Origin: Tyto alba
Taxonomy: Eukaryota > Chordata > Aves > Strigiformes > Tytonidae
Reading direction: 5' to 3'
Assembly (NCBI RefSeq): GCF_018691265.1
Contig: NW_024881300.1
Span: 701,046 to 765,045, forward strand
DNA length: 64,000 nucleotides
In this document: positions 32,476 to 54,430 of the stretch, in pieces
Layout of the letters: each line of letters opens with the position of its first letter
How positions within the stretch are numbered: position 1 is the first letter of the stretch
Made by a program: the position numbers and the translations under genes
Notes under the pieces: model-generated
The model's input: the letters and a program-made list of their open reading frames with translations, nothing else
Told to the model about the DNA's origin: nothing
The model's database searches: none

Positions 32476-33625
32476 AGCAGCCAGCCAGACGGGCGGGGGG
32501 GGGGTGTGTGTGTGTCTGCCGGTGCCGGATCCCACCGGGACCTGGATCCCTGCCCCAGGGCAGCGGCCCGCGCAGGCCAGGCCTCGCCTCTTGAGTTTTA
32601 CCAAAACTTCACCGTTTCAGCAAATCTCATCAGAAATTATTCCCCCCCCCCGTGCGAAGCACGCGGCTGCCATCACCCACTGCTCCCGCTGCCCTGGCAC
32701 CAGCGCCCACAGCCCGGCTGGACCGGGGCTTTGGCAGCGGCTCTGAGCTGCACCGTCCCGAAAACCTGCCGGGAGGCTGCGGGCTGGCCGCGGCCAGACT
32801 CTGTACTTATCCCATTAGGGCGCGCAGCCGCCTCCCATTAAGGCTTCCCGGGGCGGTTTACCCGCCTGGCCGAGCTGGGCTGCGAGGTCTGTGCTGGGAG
32901 GTTGGTGGGCAGCGCTGGCCCTTCGCTGCGGCATCACCGGAGAGCGGGTCCGGCCGCCTGGGCACGCATCCTGCCGCGCAGGCTGGTTCGGCAGCTCCGG
33001 CTCTTCTTCCGGAGCTGCTCCTGCCTCACCGGCACCGGATCCAGGCTTTAACCCCCACTGGCGGGGTGCAGCCAGGACCCCCCCCACACACACACAGCAT
33101 CAGGGTCTTGGAGGCTTGCAGATGATGTCATCCAGATGACCTCACGCGGATGGCGTCATCGGGGTGACACGTCGACGTCGTTGCCTCCGCTGGGCTGGCG
33201 CCGGCTGCAGCGCCGAGCTGGGGCGAGGTGCCGGTGGCTGGGCAGCGGGCTGCGGTCCTCACCAGGGACATCGCTGGGCCTTTACTGGGGACCCTGCTGG
33301 GGCCACCGCCAGGGTGGGGGGCTCTGACAGAGCCCTCGGTGGGGTCTCTGTTGGGGACCTGGCTGGTGCCGTCAGCTGGCTCCTCGCTGGGGTCATTGCT
33401 GGGGACATCGCCAGAGCCCTTTCCAGCGACCTGACCGGCGTCTGTGCCAGGCACTTCGTCACTCAGCGTGATGCCCCCCCAAAACCAAGGGCCGTGCCCC
33501 CCCTCCCTTCCCTCCAGCCGCGTCCTGCAGCCCCCCCCCCCCCCCCCCGATCCCAAATGATCCCTCCTGTCTCCCGCAGGTCCCCGGGCCGAGGGGCTGC
33601 CCTGACGGTGACGGCCATGCCCTAG

Positions 33626-37969
<4,344 letters not shown>

Positions 37970-38375
37970 TGCCCAGGGCCACGTGCCACCGCCGCGGGGA
38001 CGTCCCGTGGCGGTCCTCTACCCACAAGTGCCTATCGCCGCAGGGCCCAGCCATGCAGTGACCCTTGTATAGATGGGGAAACTGAGGCACGGAGCAACAG
38101 GATGGAATTTGAGCAGGGATGCTCCGAGCCCGCTGCCTCTCGGACAGTATCTGATGCCCCTCAGCCACCGGCACCTCCTGGGACACAGATACGGCACCAA
38201 AGCCGGCATTGCTGAGCAGCCCAGGAGGGGGAAGTGCAGGGCAGAGAGGGGCAGCAGGGCCTGCAGCCAGCCATGCTCCTGCCCACGTTTTTATATATAT
38301 ATTATATATATGTATGTATTTGTATATGATTTTTGTTTTTATTATGAACTATAAATACAGAGCCCAGAGGGGCCC
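37970..38375 (+). other. CCDC102A 3' UTR (approximate)
   Basis: The sequence after the stop codon ends in an AT-rich stretch (38290-38360) with tgtatgta and tatatata strings and a TATAAA variant poly(A) hexamer at 38350-38355. No AATAAA is present. Alternative hexamers are AGTAAA at 38552 and ATTAAA at 39055, so the end is not fixed. Confidence 0.4.
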
Positions 38376-38655
38376 AGACTCGGGTGGTGGCTTGGGCTGC
38401 TGCTCACGGGAGGATGGAGGGGATGGGAGGGGACAACATCGGGGAGAAATGACATTTCTCCACAAGCCATACACAGGGGCTGGGTGCGCGGCTGCTGGCG
38501 TCACCCCGCTGCCATCGCTGCCCCCGCGCCTGGGGACGAGTCCAGCTTGTGAGTAAAGCTCCTCCCCGGGCCTGTGGAGCGAGAAGGGGGCTGCGGGGCC
38601 CCTGGAAACACTCGCGGCCGTAGAGGTGCCTGCGCCTGCTGGGCTGCACCCGTGG

Positions 38656-38985
38656 GTGCAGGGGTGCTCACCCTGGGGAGGTGCAGGGGTGCTCACCCGT
38701 GGGTGCAGGGGTGCTCACCCTGGGGAGGTGCAGGGGTGCTCACCCATGGGTGCAGGGGTGCTCACCCGTGGGTGCAGGGGTGCTCACCCTGGGGAGGTGC
38801 AGGGGTGCTCACCCGTGGGTGCAGGGGTGCTCACCCTGGGGAGGTGCAGGGGTGCTCACCCGTGGGTGCAGGGGTGCTCACCCTGGGGAGGTGCAGGGGT
38901 GCTCACCCGTGGGTGCAGGGGTGCTCACCCTGGGGAGGTGCAGGGGTGCCCACCCGTGGGTGCAGGGGTGCTCACCTCAGGGTGC
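38656..38985. repeat. 47-bp-period minisatellite between CCDC102A and DOK4
   Basis: Alternating 25-bp (gtgcaggggtgctcaccctg plus gggag) and 22-bp units make a 47-bp repeat, present about seven times. Each unit contains the inverted stem gggtg-ct-caccc. Since 47 is not a multiple of 3, the same peptide motifs appear in all frames. No gene. Confidence 0.95.
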
Positions 38986-39399
38986 TGACTGCCCCAGCCC
39001 AGCCCCCCCCGAGCGGGGCCAAGGGGGGCTTTGAAGGAACTCAGACACAACCTTATTAAAAATTAATATTTCAGTGAGCTAATCCCCTTGCTCTGCGTTT
39101 TAATTGATTGGCTAAAAGCACAGCTCTTTGCTGCTCACGTTTTTTTTTTTTTAATGCCCTTTTATTTCCAGCGATTATTCATTTTTTTTATGGCCCAACA
39201 AATGAGACTGCAGGGGTGGAGGTGCCTGCAGGCCATTTCAGTGGGGGTCATGAAAAGAAGAGTTGGGGGGGACACAGAAGGGGAGACGAGGATGAGAAGA
39301 CGTCTGCCTGAGCTTAGGGACACCCCGGGACAGCAGCTTGGCGAGAGGCTGCCGCCACCTGACAGTTGCCGCGGGGTGTTCACTCTGAAGCCTAATGAT

Positions 39400-39644
39400 G
39401 TGCATGCAGGAAACCTCTTGCCAGGGCGGCCGGTTGTGGCTCTGGCTGGGCTGGGCTGGGCGAGGCTGGGCCCGGAGGGACGGAGGAGGCAACCCGGGAG
39501 GGTGGGGGGGGGGGTACCGGCACCGGGGGGCGGGGCCTGGAGGGGCGTGGCCTGGAGGGGCGTGGCCGGGGCGGGCGCGGCTCCGGGGCTGGCAGCGACG
39601 CGGAGCCGGACACCGGGGCCGCCGGCTGCAGCGAGGGGGGCCCG
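39400..39644 (+). promoter_or_regulatory. Probable DOK4 promoter and noncoding exon 1
   Basis: A GC-rich block contains three closely spaced GGGCGTGG/GGGCGGGG-type boxes (39530-39575), of the kind bound by Sp/KLF factors. It ends in a strong donor gggcccg|gtaaga at 39644/39645. The matching acceptor is ttctcttttccag before 41034, giving a 5' UTR exon that carries the DOK4 start codon. Transcription start is inferred. Confidence 0.5.
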
Positions 39645-41038
39645 GTAAGACACGGGGGGGGGGGGGGGGGGGTGGCGATTAGGAAGGACACAGCGGGGGG
39701 CAGGTTGCGCGGAGGGGGCGGGGGGTGTGAGACAGGACGGGGTTCGGCCTCGGTTCGGGGTGACAAGTGTCGGGGGGGCTCGGCCGGGGGGCGACAGCGC
39801 GGGGAGGGACGATGTCGGCGGGAGCGGTGGACGGTGGAGCCCCGGGGGTGATGGAGGAGTCGGGGGTGTCCGGGTTTAGGGGTGACAGAACGGGGTGGGG
39901 GGGGGGGGGGGGGGCGGGGGAGGGGGGCGGAGGTGCCTCCCCAGCATCTCTGAATTCTCTGGGGGTGCTGATGTGCGTGGGCTGGGGGTGATGGAGGGGA
40001 TGTTCCCCTCAGAGGCAAGCGCTGGTCCCAGTCCCTCTTGGGAGAGTGGAGGGTCCTTAGGGCGCTGCCCCCACTCCCGGCCCCCCCACGCCCCCATTCC
40101 AAAGGGCCACGGGCTGCCCCAGAGCAGAGCCCGGTGCCGCAGGACCGGGGAGAGGGGGGGGGGGTCCCAGGCAGCGAGGCCGGGCTGGTACTTGGAGGTG
40201 CGGGGGACACACAGGGCATCCCGGTGGCACCAGGACAGGCCGTGGCGGTGGTTGGGGTGGCTGGAGAGGGACGCCGGGGTGCGGTGGCAGCAGGATGGCC
40301 CCTCTGGGGTGTCCCGGGGGGGGGGGGGGGGGGGATGGATGGGGCTGGAGCCCCCCAGTCGCTGGGGCTTTGGGGACCAGGGCGTCACCAGCACGGAGCA
40401 GTCGGGCTCCCGAGCATCCCTGGGGATGGCCCCGTCCCGTTTCCTAGGTTACTGCCTTCTTTAGGGGATTTTTCCAGCTGGGAAAGGAACCTGGTCCCTG
40501 GCTGGTCCCCGGGCTGGGGGTCTCCTAGTGTGTGTGTCCCCCCACCCCAGGCGGGGACCAGGCTGAGTGAGGCCAAGCTCACGGTGGGGCTGGAGGGAGG
40601 CTGGGTCACACCGGGGGGGGAAGGGAGGGGTGTGGGGTTTGGAACTGGGGTCTCTTTGGCACCTGGTGCCAGGGCTGAAACACCCCATGGCAGAGCTGGC
40701 CTGGCCAGGCAGAACGTTGTTAACACTGAACCCTACTGATGGCCAGTGGCCGGGGCCATGTTGCTGCTCAAGCGAGCAGCCTGGGAGGAAGGAGGGACGG
40801 TGTGAGGGGTGATGGAGACCTGTGGGCGACGTCCAGTGTGGGTGTCCCCTGGGACACGTGTTGGGGGTGGGGGGGGGGGGGACACCACTCATGTGCCGGC
40901 CTGGCACTGCCGCGCTGGCAGGGGTTAATGCCGGACTGTTCCACTCGGATGGTTCAGGCAGCGAAGGGAGGAGGAAGAGGAGGAGGAAGAGGAGGAAGAT
41001 GTCACCCGTAGATCTGTCATTTCTCTTTTCCAGCCAGG

Positions 41039-41126
41039 ATGGGGGACGCCGCTAGAACCAGGCTGGGCCAGCGCTGAGGCAGGGGGGGTGCAGAGGAAGA
41101 GGATGGAGAGGGGGGGGCAAAGGTGA
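41039..41126 (+). promoter_or_regulatory. Two short upstream ORFs in the DOK4 leader
   Basis: In the leader of exon 2 an ATG at 41039 opens a 12-codon uORF ending TGA 41075-41077, and an ATG at 41103 opens a 7-codon uORF ending 41124-41126. Both close before the DOK4 start at 41177, which has the stronger context gccATGg. They may reduce DOK4 translation (inference). Confidence 0.55.
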
Positions 41127-41176
41127 AGGCAGCCCCCCCCCTCCCAAAATAGCCCCCACCCCATCGGGCCATCGCC

Positions 41177-43965
41177 ATGGCGACGAATTTTAACGACATC
41201 ATCAAGCAAGGCTATGTGAGGATGAAGAGCAAGAAGCTAGGGGTGAGCGGGGGTCTCAGGGAATGAGAAGGGGGGGTGTAGGGGGGCACCTGTAGATTTG
41301 GGACGCTGGATGCCACGAGAGGCGACGTGGCTGGGGGACCGGCTGGGGGGCCGGGGGACCTCTCGCGGCAACCAGAACCCCTGGTTTTGGGTTGAATAAG
41401 CGGCATTTTGGGAGCTGTGGTGGCGGGGGCGGGGTGGGGGCGGGCCACTTGTTGGTACCCAATTCATCCAGCAGCCCCGGGGGGGCCCGATCCTGCCCCG
41501 GGTGGCACCCCCTAACCGGACACGGGTCACCGCGGGGGTCTGGGGGGTGTCCCTGAGCCCTCCTCCCCCGTGCCTCAGTTTCCCTCCACACCCAGTTCTG
41601 GCACCCGGGATGCCCCACGCCCATGAGGGGGCTGCTGGGTACAAATTAGCGGGGTGCTGGGGTGCAGCACCCATAGTTGGGGGGTCAGGGGGTTTGGTCG
41701 CCCGTCTCCATCGCTTGGAGCCGGCAGCAAGGAGCATGCTGGGTAATTTCACGCTAATTAGGGAGAACAAAGAGGGAGCGGGCTTAAGGGGGGGGGGGGG
41801 ACATGCTTGGGGACGATGGCCCCGCCACATTCAGAGGCAGGGGCTGTGGGAGAGGGGCCGGGGAGACACCGGGATGGGGGTCCCCTTGGGAGCCTTGCCC
41901 ATGTTCATTAATTAAGCTCTGTAATTAGTGTTGATGGAGGGGGAGGGAGGAGGGTGATGGCAGCCCCTGGATATCCCCGTCCTCAGCGTCCCCTCCTGTC
42001 TCCAAGCCGGCAGGGTCAGCAGGACCGGGCAGGGGTCCCAGGGGAGGGGATGGGGACATGAGGATGGGGGGTGGACGGGGACCCCCCACTTGCACCGCAG
42101 CAGCCCCCGGCGCGCTCTGTCCGGCAGATCTACCGGCGGTGCTGGCTGGTCTTTCGGAAATCCTCCAGCAAAGGGCCTCAGCGCCTGGAGAAGTACCCGG
42201 ATGAGAAGTCGGCGTGCCTGCGAGGGTGCCCCAAGGTGAGGGGGTGCGATGGAGGGGTGCTGGGGGGCTGCCCGGGGCCCCGGGCTGGAGCGGGGTCCTG
42301 GGCTGGACCTGGGTGGCTGTTGCCCCGAGCACTCCGGTGGGATGCAGCTGGATCTGGGTGCAGCAGCTGGGGTCTGGGTGCACCCCCCCTCGGAGACACC
42401 CCCCCCCCCGCACACACACACCTCCTCCGCAGGTCACCGAGATCAGCAATGTCAAGTGCATCACCCGGCTGCCCAAGGAGACCAAGAGACAGGCCGTGGC
42501 CATCGTCTTCACTGACGACTCCGCCCGGACCTTCACCTGTGATTCGGGTATGGGGTGGCACCCAGGGGTGCTGGGCTTTGGGGGGGGGGGGTGTGCCAAA
42601 CAGGGCACCCCAGCTCGGCCAGGGTCGCCCAGGGGCTGCCGTGGTGCCTTGCAGAGCTGGAGGCGGAGGAGTGGTACAAGACACTGTCGGTGGAGTGCCT
42701 GGGCGCCCGCCTGAACGACATCAGCCTGGGGGAGCCCGACCTGCTGGCACCCGGCGTGCAATGCGAGCAGACGGGTGAGCGCGCGACGGCGGGGTGCTCG
42801 CTTGGGGAGCGGCCCCGCTAGGCCCTTCCCTTCCCCCCCCCCCCCCCCCAATTATTTTATTTTTTTATTTCTCCTCCGCAGACCGGTTCAACGTGTTCCT
42901 CCTCCCCTGCCCCAACCTGGACGTTTACGGCGAGTGCAAGCTGCAGATCACCCACGAAAACATCTACCTCTGGGACACGCACAACCCCCGGGTGAAGCTG
43001 GTCTCTTGGCCCCTCTGCTCCCTGCGCCGCTACGGGCGTGATGCCACCCGCTTCACCTTCGAGGCCGGACGGTGAGATGTCACCCTCACCGGGGGTGGGG
43101 ACCACCTTCACCCCGCTGGGTGCACCAGGAGGTGTCATCAAAGCCACCCCACCCCCCCCCCCCCGGGCAGACCTGACACTGGGGTGATGGCCATAGGGTG
43201 CCCCATGCTTAGAGAGGTTTGGAGCTGGTGCTGTTCCCAGCTCAGCACCGTGGAGGGGACACGGGGGCTGCGCTTAAAGCGTGGGAAGCTGGGCCAGCTG
43301 CCACGTGGGGGGGGGTGGGGGTGGGGGGGTGTTTTTACTCATCCCTTGGCTTGGGGACCCCGGTGAGACCCCGTGCCCCGTCCCCGCAGGATGTGCGATG
43401 CGGGGGAAGGTCTCTACACCTTCCAGACGCAGGAGGGCGAGCAGATCTACCAGCGCGTGCACAGTGCCACGTTGGCCATTGCCGAGCAGCACAAGAGGGT
43501 CCTGCTGGAGATGGAGAAGAACGTCAGGGTGAGCTCCAGCCCCCCGCTGGGGAGGGGGTTGCTCGGGGGGTCCCTGCGTCACCCTCACCCCCCCTCTCAT
43601 CCACCGCAGCTGCTGAACAAGGGCACAGAGCACTTCTCCTACCCCTGCACCCCCACCACCATGCTGCCCCGCAGCGCCTACTGGCACCACATCACGGGCT
43701 CCCAGAACATGGCCGAGTCCTCCAGCTACGCCGGTGAGTGGCCCTGTCCCCCATCGAGGAGCTGCTGCTCCTGTGGCCCCCGGGGTGTGTGTGTCCCCCC
43801 CCCCATCCCAACGCTAGCCCACCTTCTGCTTCGTCCCCAGGGGAGGCGTACGTGGGCGCCCAGGCCAGCTCCGACACCGACCTCCTCAACAGGTTCATCT
43901 TGCTGAAGCCAAAGTCCTCCAGGAGCGACAAGCCTGAAAGCAGGGAGCCCACATCGTCCCCGTGA
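41177..43965 (+). CDS. DOK4: Docking protein 4 (PH plus PTB adaptor)
   Basis: Eight coding exons: 41177-41242, 42128-42235, 42433-42547, 42655-42774, 42882-43071, 43390-43528, 43610-43733 and 43841-43965. They give 328 aa (human 326). The start [19 protein letters not shown] and nearly all later residues match the mammalian protein as remembered. The PH domain spans about 7-120 ([12 protein letters not shown] to [12 protein letters not shown]). The IRS-type PTB domain spans about 135-235 ([19 protein letters not shown] to [16 protein letters not shown]), followed by a short Ser-rich tail. DOK4 is a membrane-recruited adaptor that binds NPxY motifs of receptor tyrosine kinases such as RET and promotes MAPK signalling and neurite growth. 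The C-terminal tail is the least conserved part. Confidence 0.97.
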
Positions 43966-45400
43966 GCTGGCCAAGGGGGGACAACCATGGCGGGGGGGGG
44001 GTGTCCCCTTTTTCTTCCCTGAGGGGTGGCAAGGATGCAGGCAGCCAGCCCTCCGAGTCCCCAGGGAGACCGAGCCGGGGCATCCCCCGTGCCGAGACCT
44101 CGGGGGAGCAGGCGCTGGCTCGCGCCCTGACATCAGCGGAGGTAACGGCTGGCTCAGACTCGACTGACTTGAAATATATATTGAATAGACGTATTATAAG
44201 AGATTTTTCCCTTCTCACACAAATGCAAAGTTCATGACTGCCGAATAGCCCTCGGGCAGAGACGCTCCGAGGTTTTTTGACTCTTGGGGTTCTAGCTGGG
44301 AGGTGGAGAAGAGGGGGGGGGGTGTGTGGGGTATGTGTCAAGAAATTCAGTGTGTTTTCTGTGAGGGAGGATGTAGGCCGGAGCAACCCCTGCCGCGGGG
44401 GTGGAACAGCGCTGGAGGATGCGGCTGTGCCCGGCTGAAGGTGCAAGGTCCCAGCATCTCACCCCCCCCTCGCCGTGAAGAGCGGGGTGCTCCTGGAGAG
44501 GCCCCGCCCTCCCCCTGAGCTGATTTTTGCACTTCTTGAAGCTATTGAAACACTCGCTGTAGAACTGAGCTGTCTCAGGAGAAACTGGTTTTCCTTCCGG
44601 GGGGGGGGGCGAGCGGCTGGGCAGAGCTGAGCCCCCCCGGCTTTCCTGGGCACCCCAACACCTCTCACTCCTCCACCCGCAGCCACTCCCCCCCGTCTGT
44701 GCCCTTGGTCTATCTGCTGGTGGGCAACCCAGGGACCAGTTTGGGCCAGTAGCATCTGTCCCTCGAGGGGCAGCTTTGCAGATCTAAGAAGTCCCTGGGC
44801 AGAGAAGCCCACGCCGATGGGTGCAGCGCCGCATCTCTCCATGCAGTCCCGTCGTCCCCGCTCCCTCCTCGCCCACCCGTGCGGCCGGGCGCGAGCCCTT
44901 GCCCGGGGGGAGCTGGGCTTCACGTGCCGAACTCAAAAGCAATTGATTTTTTCTAATTCAATTTATTGACCTCCTTTAGAAGGGCTATCTTTTTATTGCC
45001 GTGCAAACCTTGGTGTTTCTTTGGAGTCTTCTTTCAGTCTGAGTTGGGTGGTTGGTGGTTTTATTTCTGCTCTTAAAGCTCCGGGCCTGGGCTTTGGGGA
45101 CGGGGAGTGTCGTGATGTGGGAACCTGTGGTCTGTAAATACTCTGTCTTGGGTTGGTGTAGCTTGTGGCTGAGGCTGGGGGGACGGCAGGGCGGAGGAGG
45201 GCTGCTCCCCGCACCACGGCTGGGCACGGAGGGATTCAATAGCACCCCAGCACCGCGTCCTTCCCCGGGTGAGGTGTAACTCGCTCTCTTTTCCTGGCTA
45301 AACACCTCATCTGGAAAAGGTTTATTACCAAAAATGTTTGGGTTTTCTTTTTTTTTAAGGAGTTGCTCAATGAATAAACAACCCTTATCCACCCTTCCTG
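43966..45400 (+). terminator. DOK4 3' UTR and poly(A) signal
   Basis: AATAAA at 45373-45378 is followed by a T/G-rich stretch (cctgtttgtctgttcc), as expected for a cleavage site near 45395. The 3' UTR would be about 1.43 kb. An antisense open frame in it has no recognisable homology. Confidence 0.65.
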
Positions 45401-46650
45401 TTTGTCTGTTCCATCCAAACGCGCTCGGGAAGTGCAAGTGGGAGTAGCGCCTGCCAGAGAGAAAAATGCTGATGGGGGGAAGATTTCCTAACGCTCCCAG
45501 GAGCGTGCTTGGCTCAAAGCTTTGTTCTGCCTCCAGCCACGGCCAGGATGTTTCAAGTGAAGCCCTAAAACCGCTGGGGAGGGGAGAAAGGTGGAGTGAG
45601 TCGCCACCCACCATCAAACAACCCCCAAGTGAAAAAGGCTGGTGGCAGCGAGGTGCCAGCCCTCACCCCCAGCTCCGGGGATGTGCCAGGGCAGTGGTGG
45701 CTTCCAGTTCCTGGACAAAGGGGTTTCAAGCGTTTCCCTCTTCCAGCTCTGCCAGAATTGTGGGGGTTCGCCGGCCTCAAGGCGGGGCAGCCACGCTGCC
45801 AGCCGGGGCAGCGCTCCCTCCGGGGATGGGGAGGGGGGGGACACACAGGTCCCAGGGAGCCGTGCCACGGCTGGCCGTGCCCCAGCAGGGATGTGGAAGC
45901 AGCAGCCTGGCTTGCAGCCGCTCTTCCCCGGAGGGGAAGGCAGCACTGACTCAGGCTGCTCGCCCCGGCCCCGCTCCCCGAGCCCTTCCCACGCCCCACG
46001 TCCACGCCGGGACAAGCGCAGGGGCACACACGCCTTCCCCTCCCTCCCAGCCACCACGGCAAGGAAGAGGCAGATGTCTCCAGGGAAGTGTCACCCAGCA
46101 GCTTATCACGAGTCCCGCTGGGCGCTGACAGGGGGGAGGAGGAGTGGCCCAGGCAATGGCTGGAACCCTTCAACTGCTGCCGTGGTGGTCACCAGGCTCC
46201 AGCCCAGCACACAGCCCACCCTGGTGCTGGGGGCACACTGGAAGCTGTCAGCTAGGGGTTATAAAGGACAGGTTGCCTGCCCACCCCAGCTCCTAACATA
46301 AAGATTATATAGCACAGGGGTAGAGTCTGCTCCAAAGGAGTCTTTAAATACAGCTAAAGCTGCCTGGCCCATATGGGCTCCCCTGCAGCCTTCTGCAGCA
46401 TCGGTTACCAGCTCAGCCTCAAACATCTGCTTTGAATGTAACTCTGGATCAGAAAATGACAGGCTACCTGCTGGAAGGGATTCTGGTCTCCTTAGGAGAC
46501 AATGTCAAGAGCAGCAATCAGCAGTAGAGAGCAATGCTCCCTCCAAAGCAGATCTCATTACATTAATGCCTATGGGAGAGAAGTAAATGACGTGCCATCT
46601 CCTCCTGCAGCCCCAGACGAGCTTTCAGGGATGACAGAACATGGCGGGGT
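45401..46650. other. Intergenic spacer between convergent DOK4 and POLR2C
   Basis: No exon, repeat or RNA gene was recognised. The stretch separates two convergent genes by about 1.25 kb. Confidence 0.5.
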
Positions 46651-46655
46651 AAGAC

Positions 46656-46661
46656 TTTATT
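46656..46661 (-). terminator. POLR2C poly(A) signal (AATAAA)
   Basis: The plus-strand tttatt reads AATAAA on the minus strand about 365 nt after the POLR2C stop codon, giving a 3' UTR of roughly 0.38 kb. Confidence 0.65.
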
Positions 46662-47023
46662 CAGCACAGTAAGATATGGACATGCAAATAAAGGTAGGGT
46701 TGTGTAACCACGGTACACACTTCCCAAACCCAAACACCGCATGGCCAGAATCCAAAATTCTGGCCTAAAACTCTGGGATCACTTAGAGACAAAGCCTGTC
46801 CCAGTGAAGATGCTCACCAATTCCCTTTCTGCTTTACCCTGCACATCACAATGGCCCTCCCTGGGAAGGAGAGCCAGGGAAGAGGTGTCACCGACCAGCA
46901 GAGCTGGGCCAGGAAAGGCAGAGGGAGATGGGGAGGCAAAAGCCTCAGCCCAAAGCGCTGCCAGGCAAAGGCAGGAACCTTCTGCATCACTCACGCCTGA
47001 GCACGCCCTTGCAAGGGGCCACC

Positions 47024-54430
<7,407 letters not shown>

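Noticed and set aside
31003..32841. Frames of 472 (plus) and 533 (minus) codons near 31-32.8 kb
   Set aside because: Very high CpG content suppresses stop codons; sequence is Arg/Ala/Pro low complexity, crosses microsatellites and has no recognisable domain.
38574..39059. Frames encoding GCRGAHP/VLTLGR repeats
   Set aside because: The 47-bp minisatellite read in three frames; composition artefact.
44985..45617. Antisense 210-codon frame in the DOK4 3' UTR
   Set aside because: No recognisable domain; lies in 3' UTR and intergenic sequence and lacks splice or promoter support.
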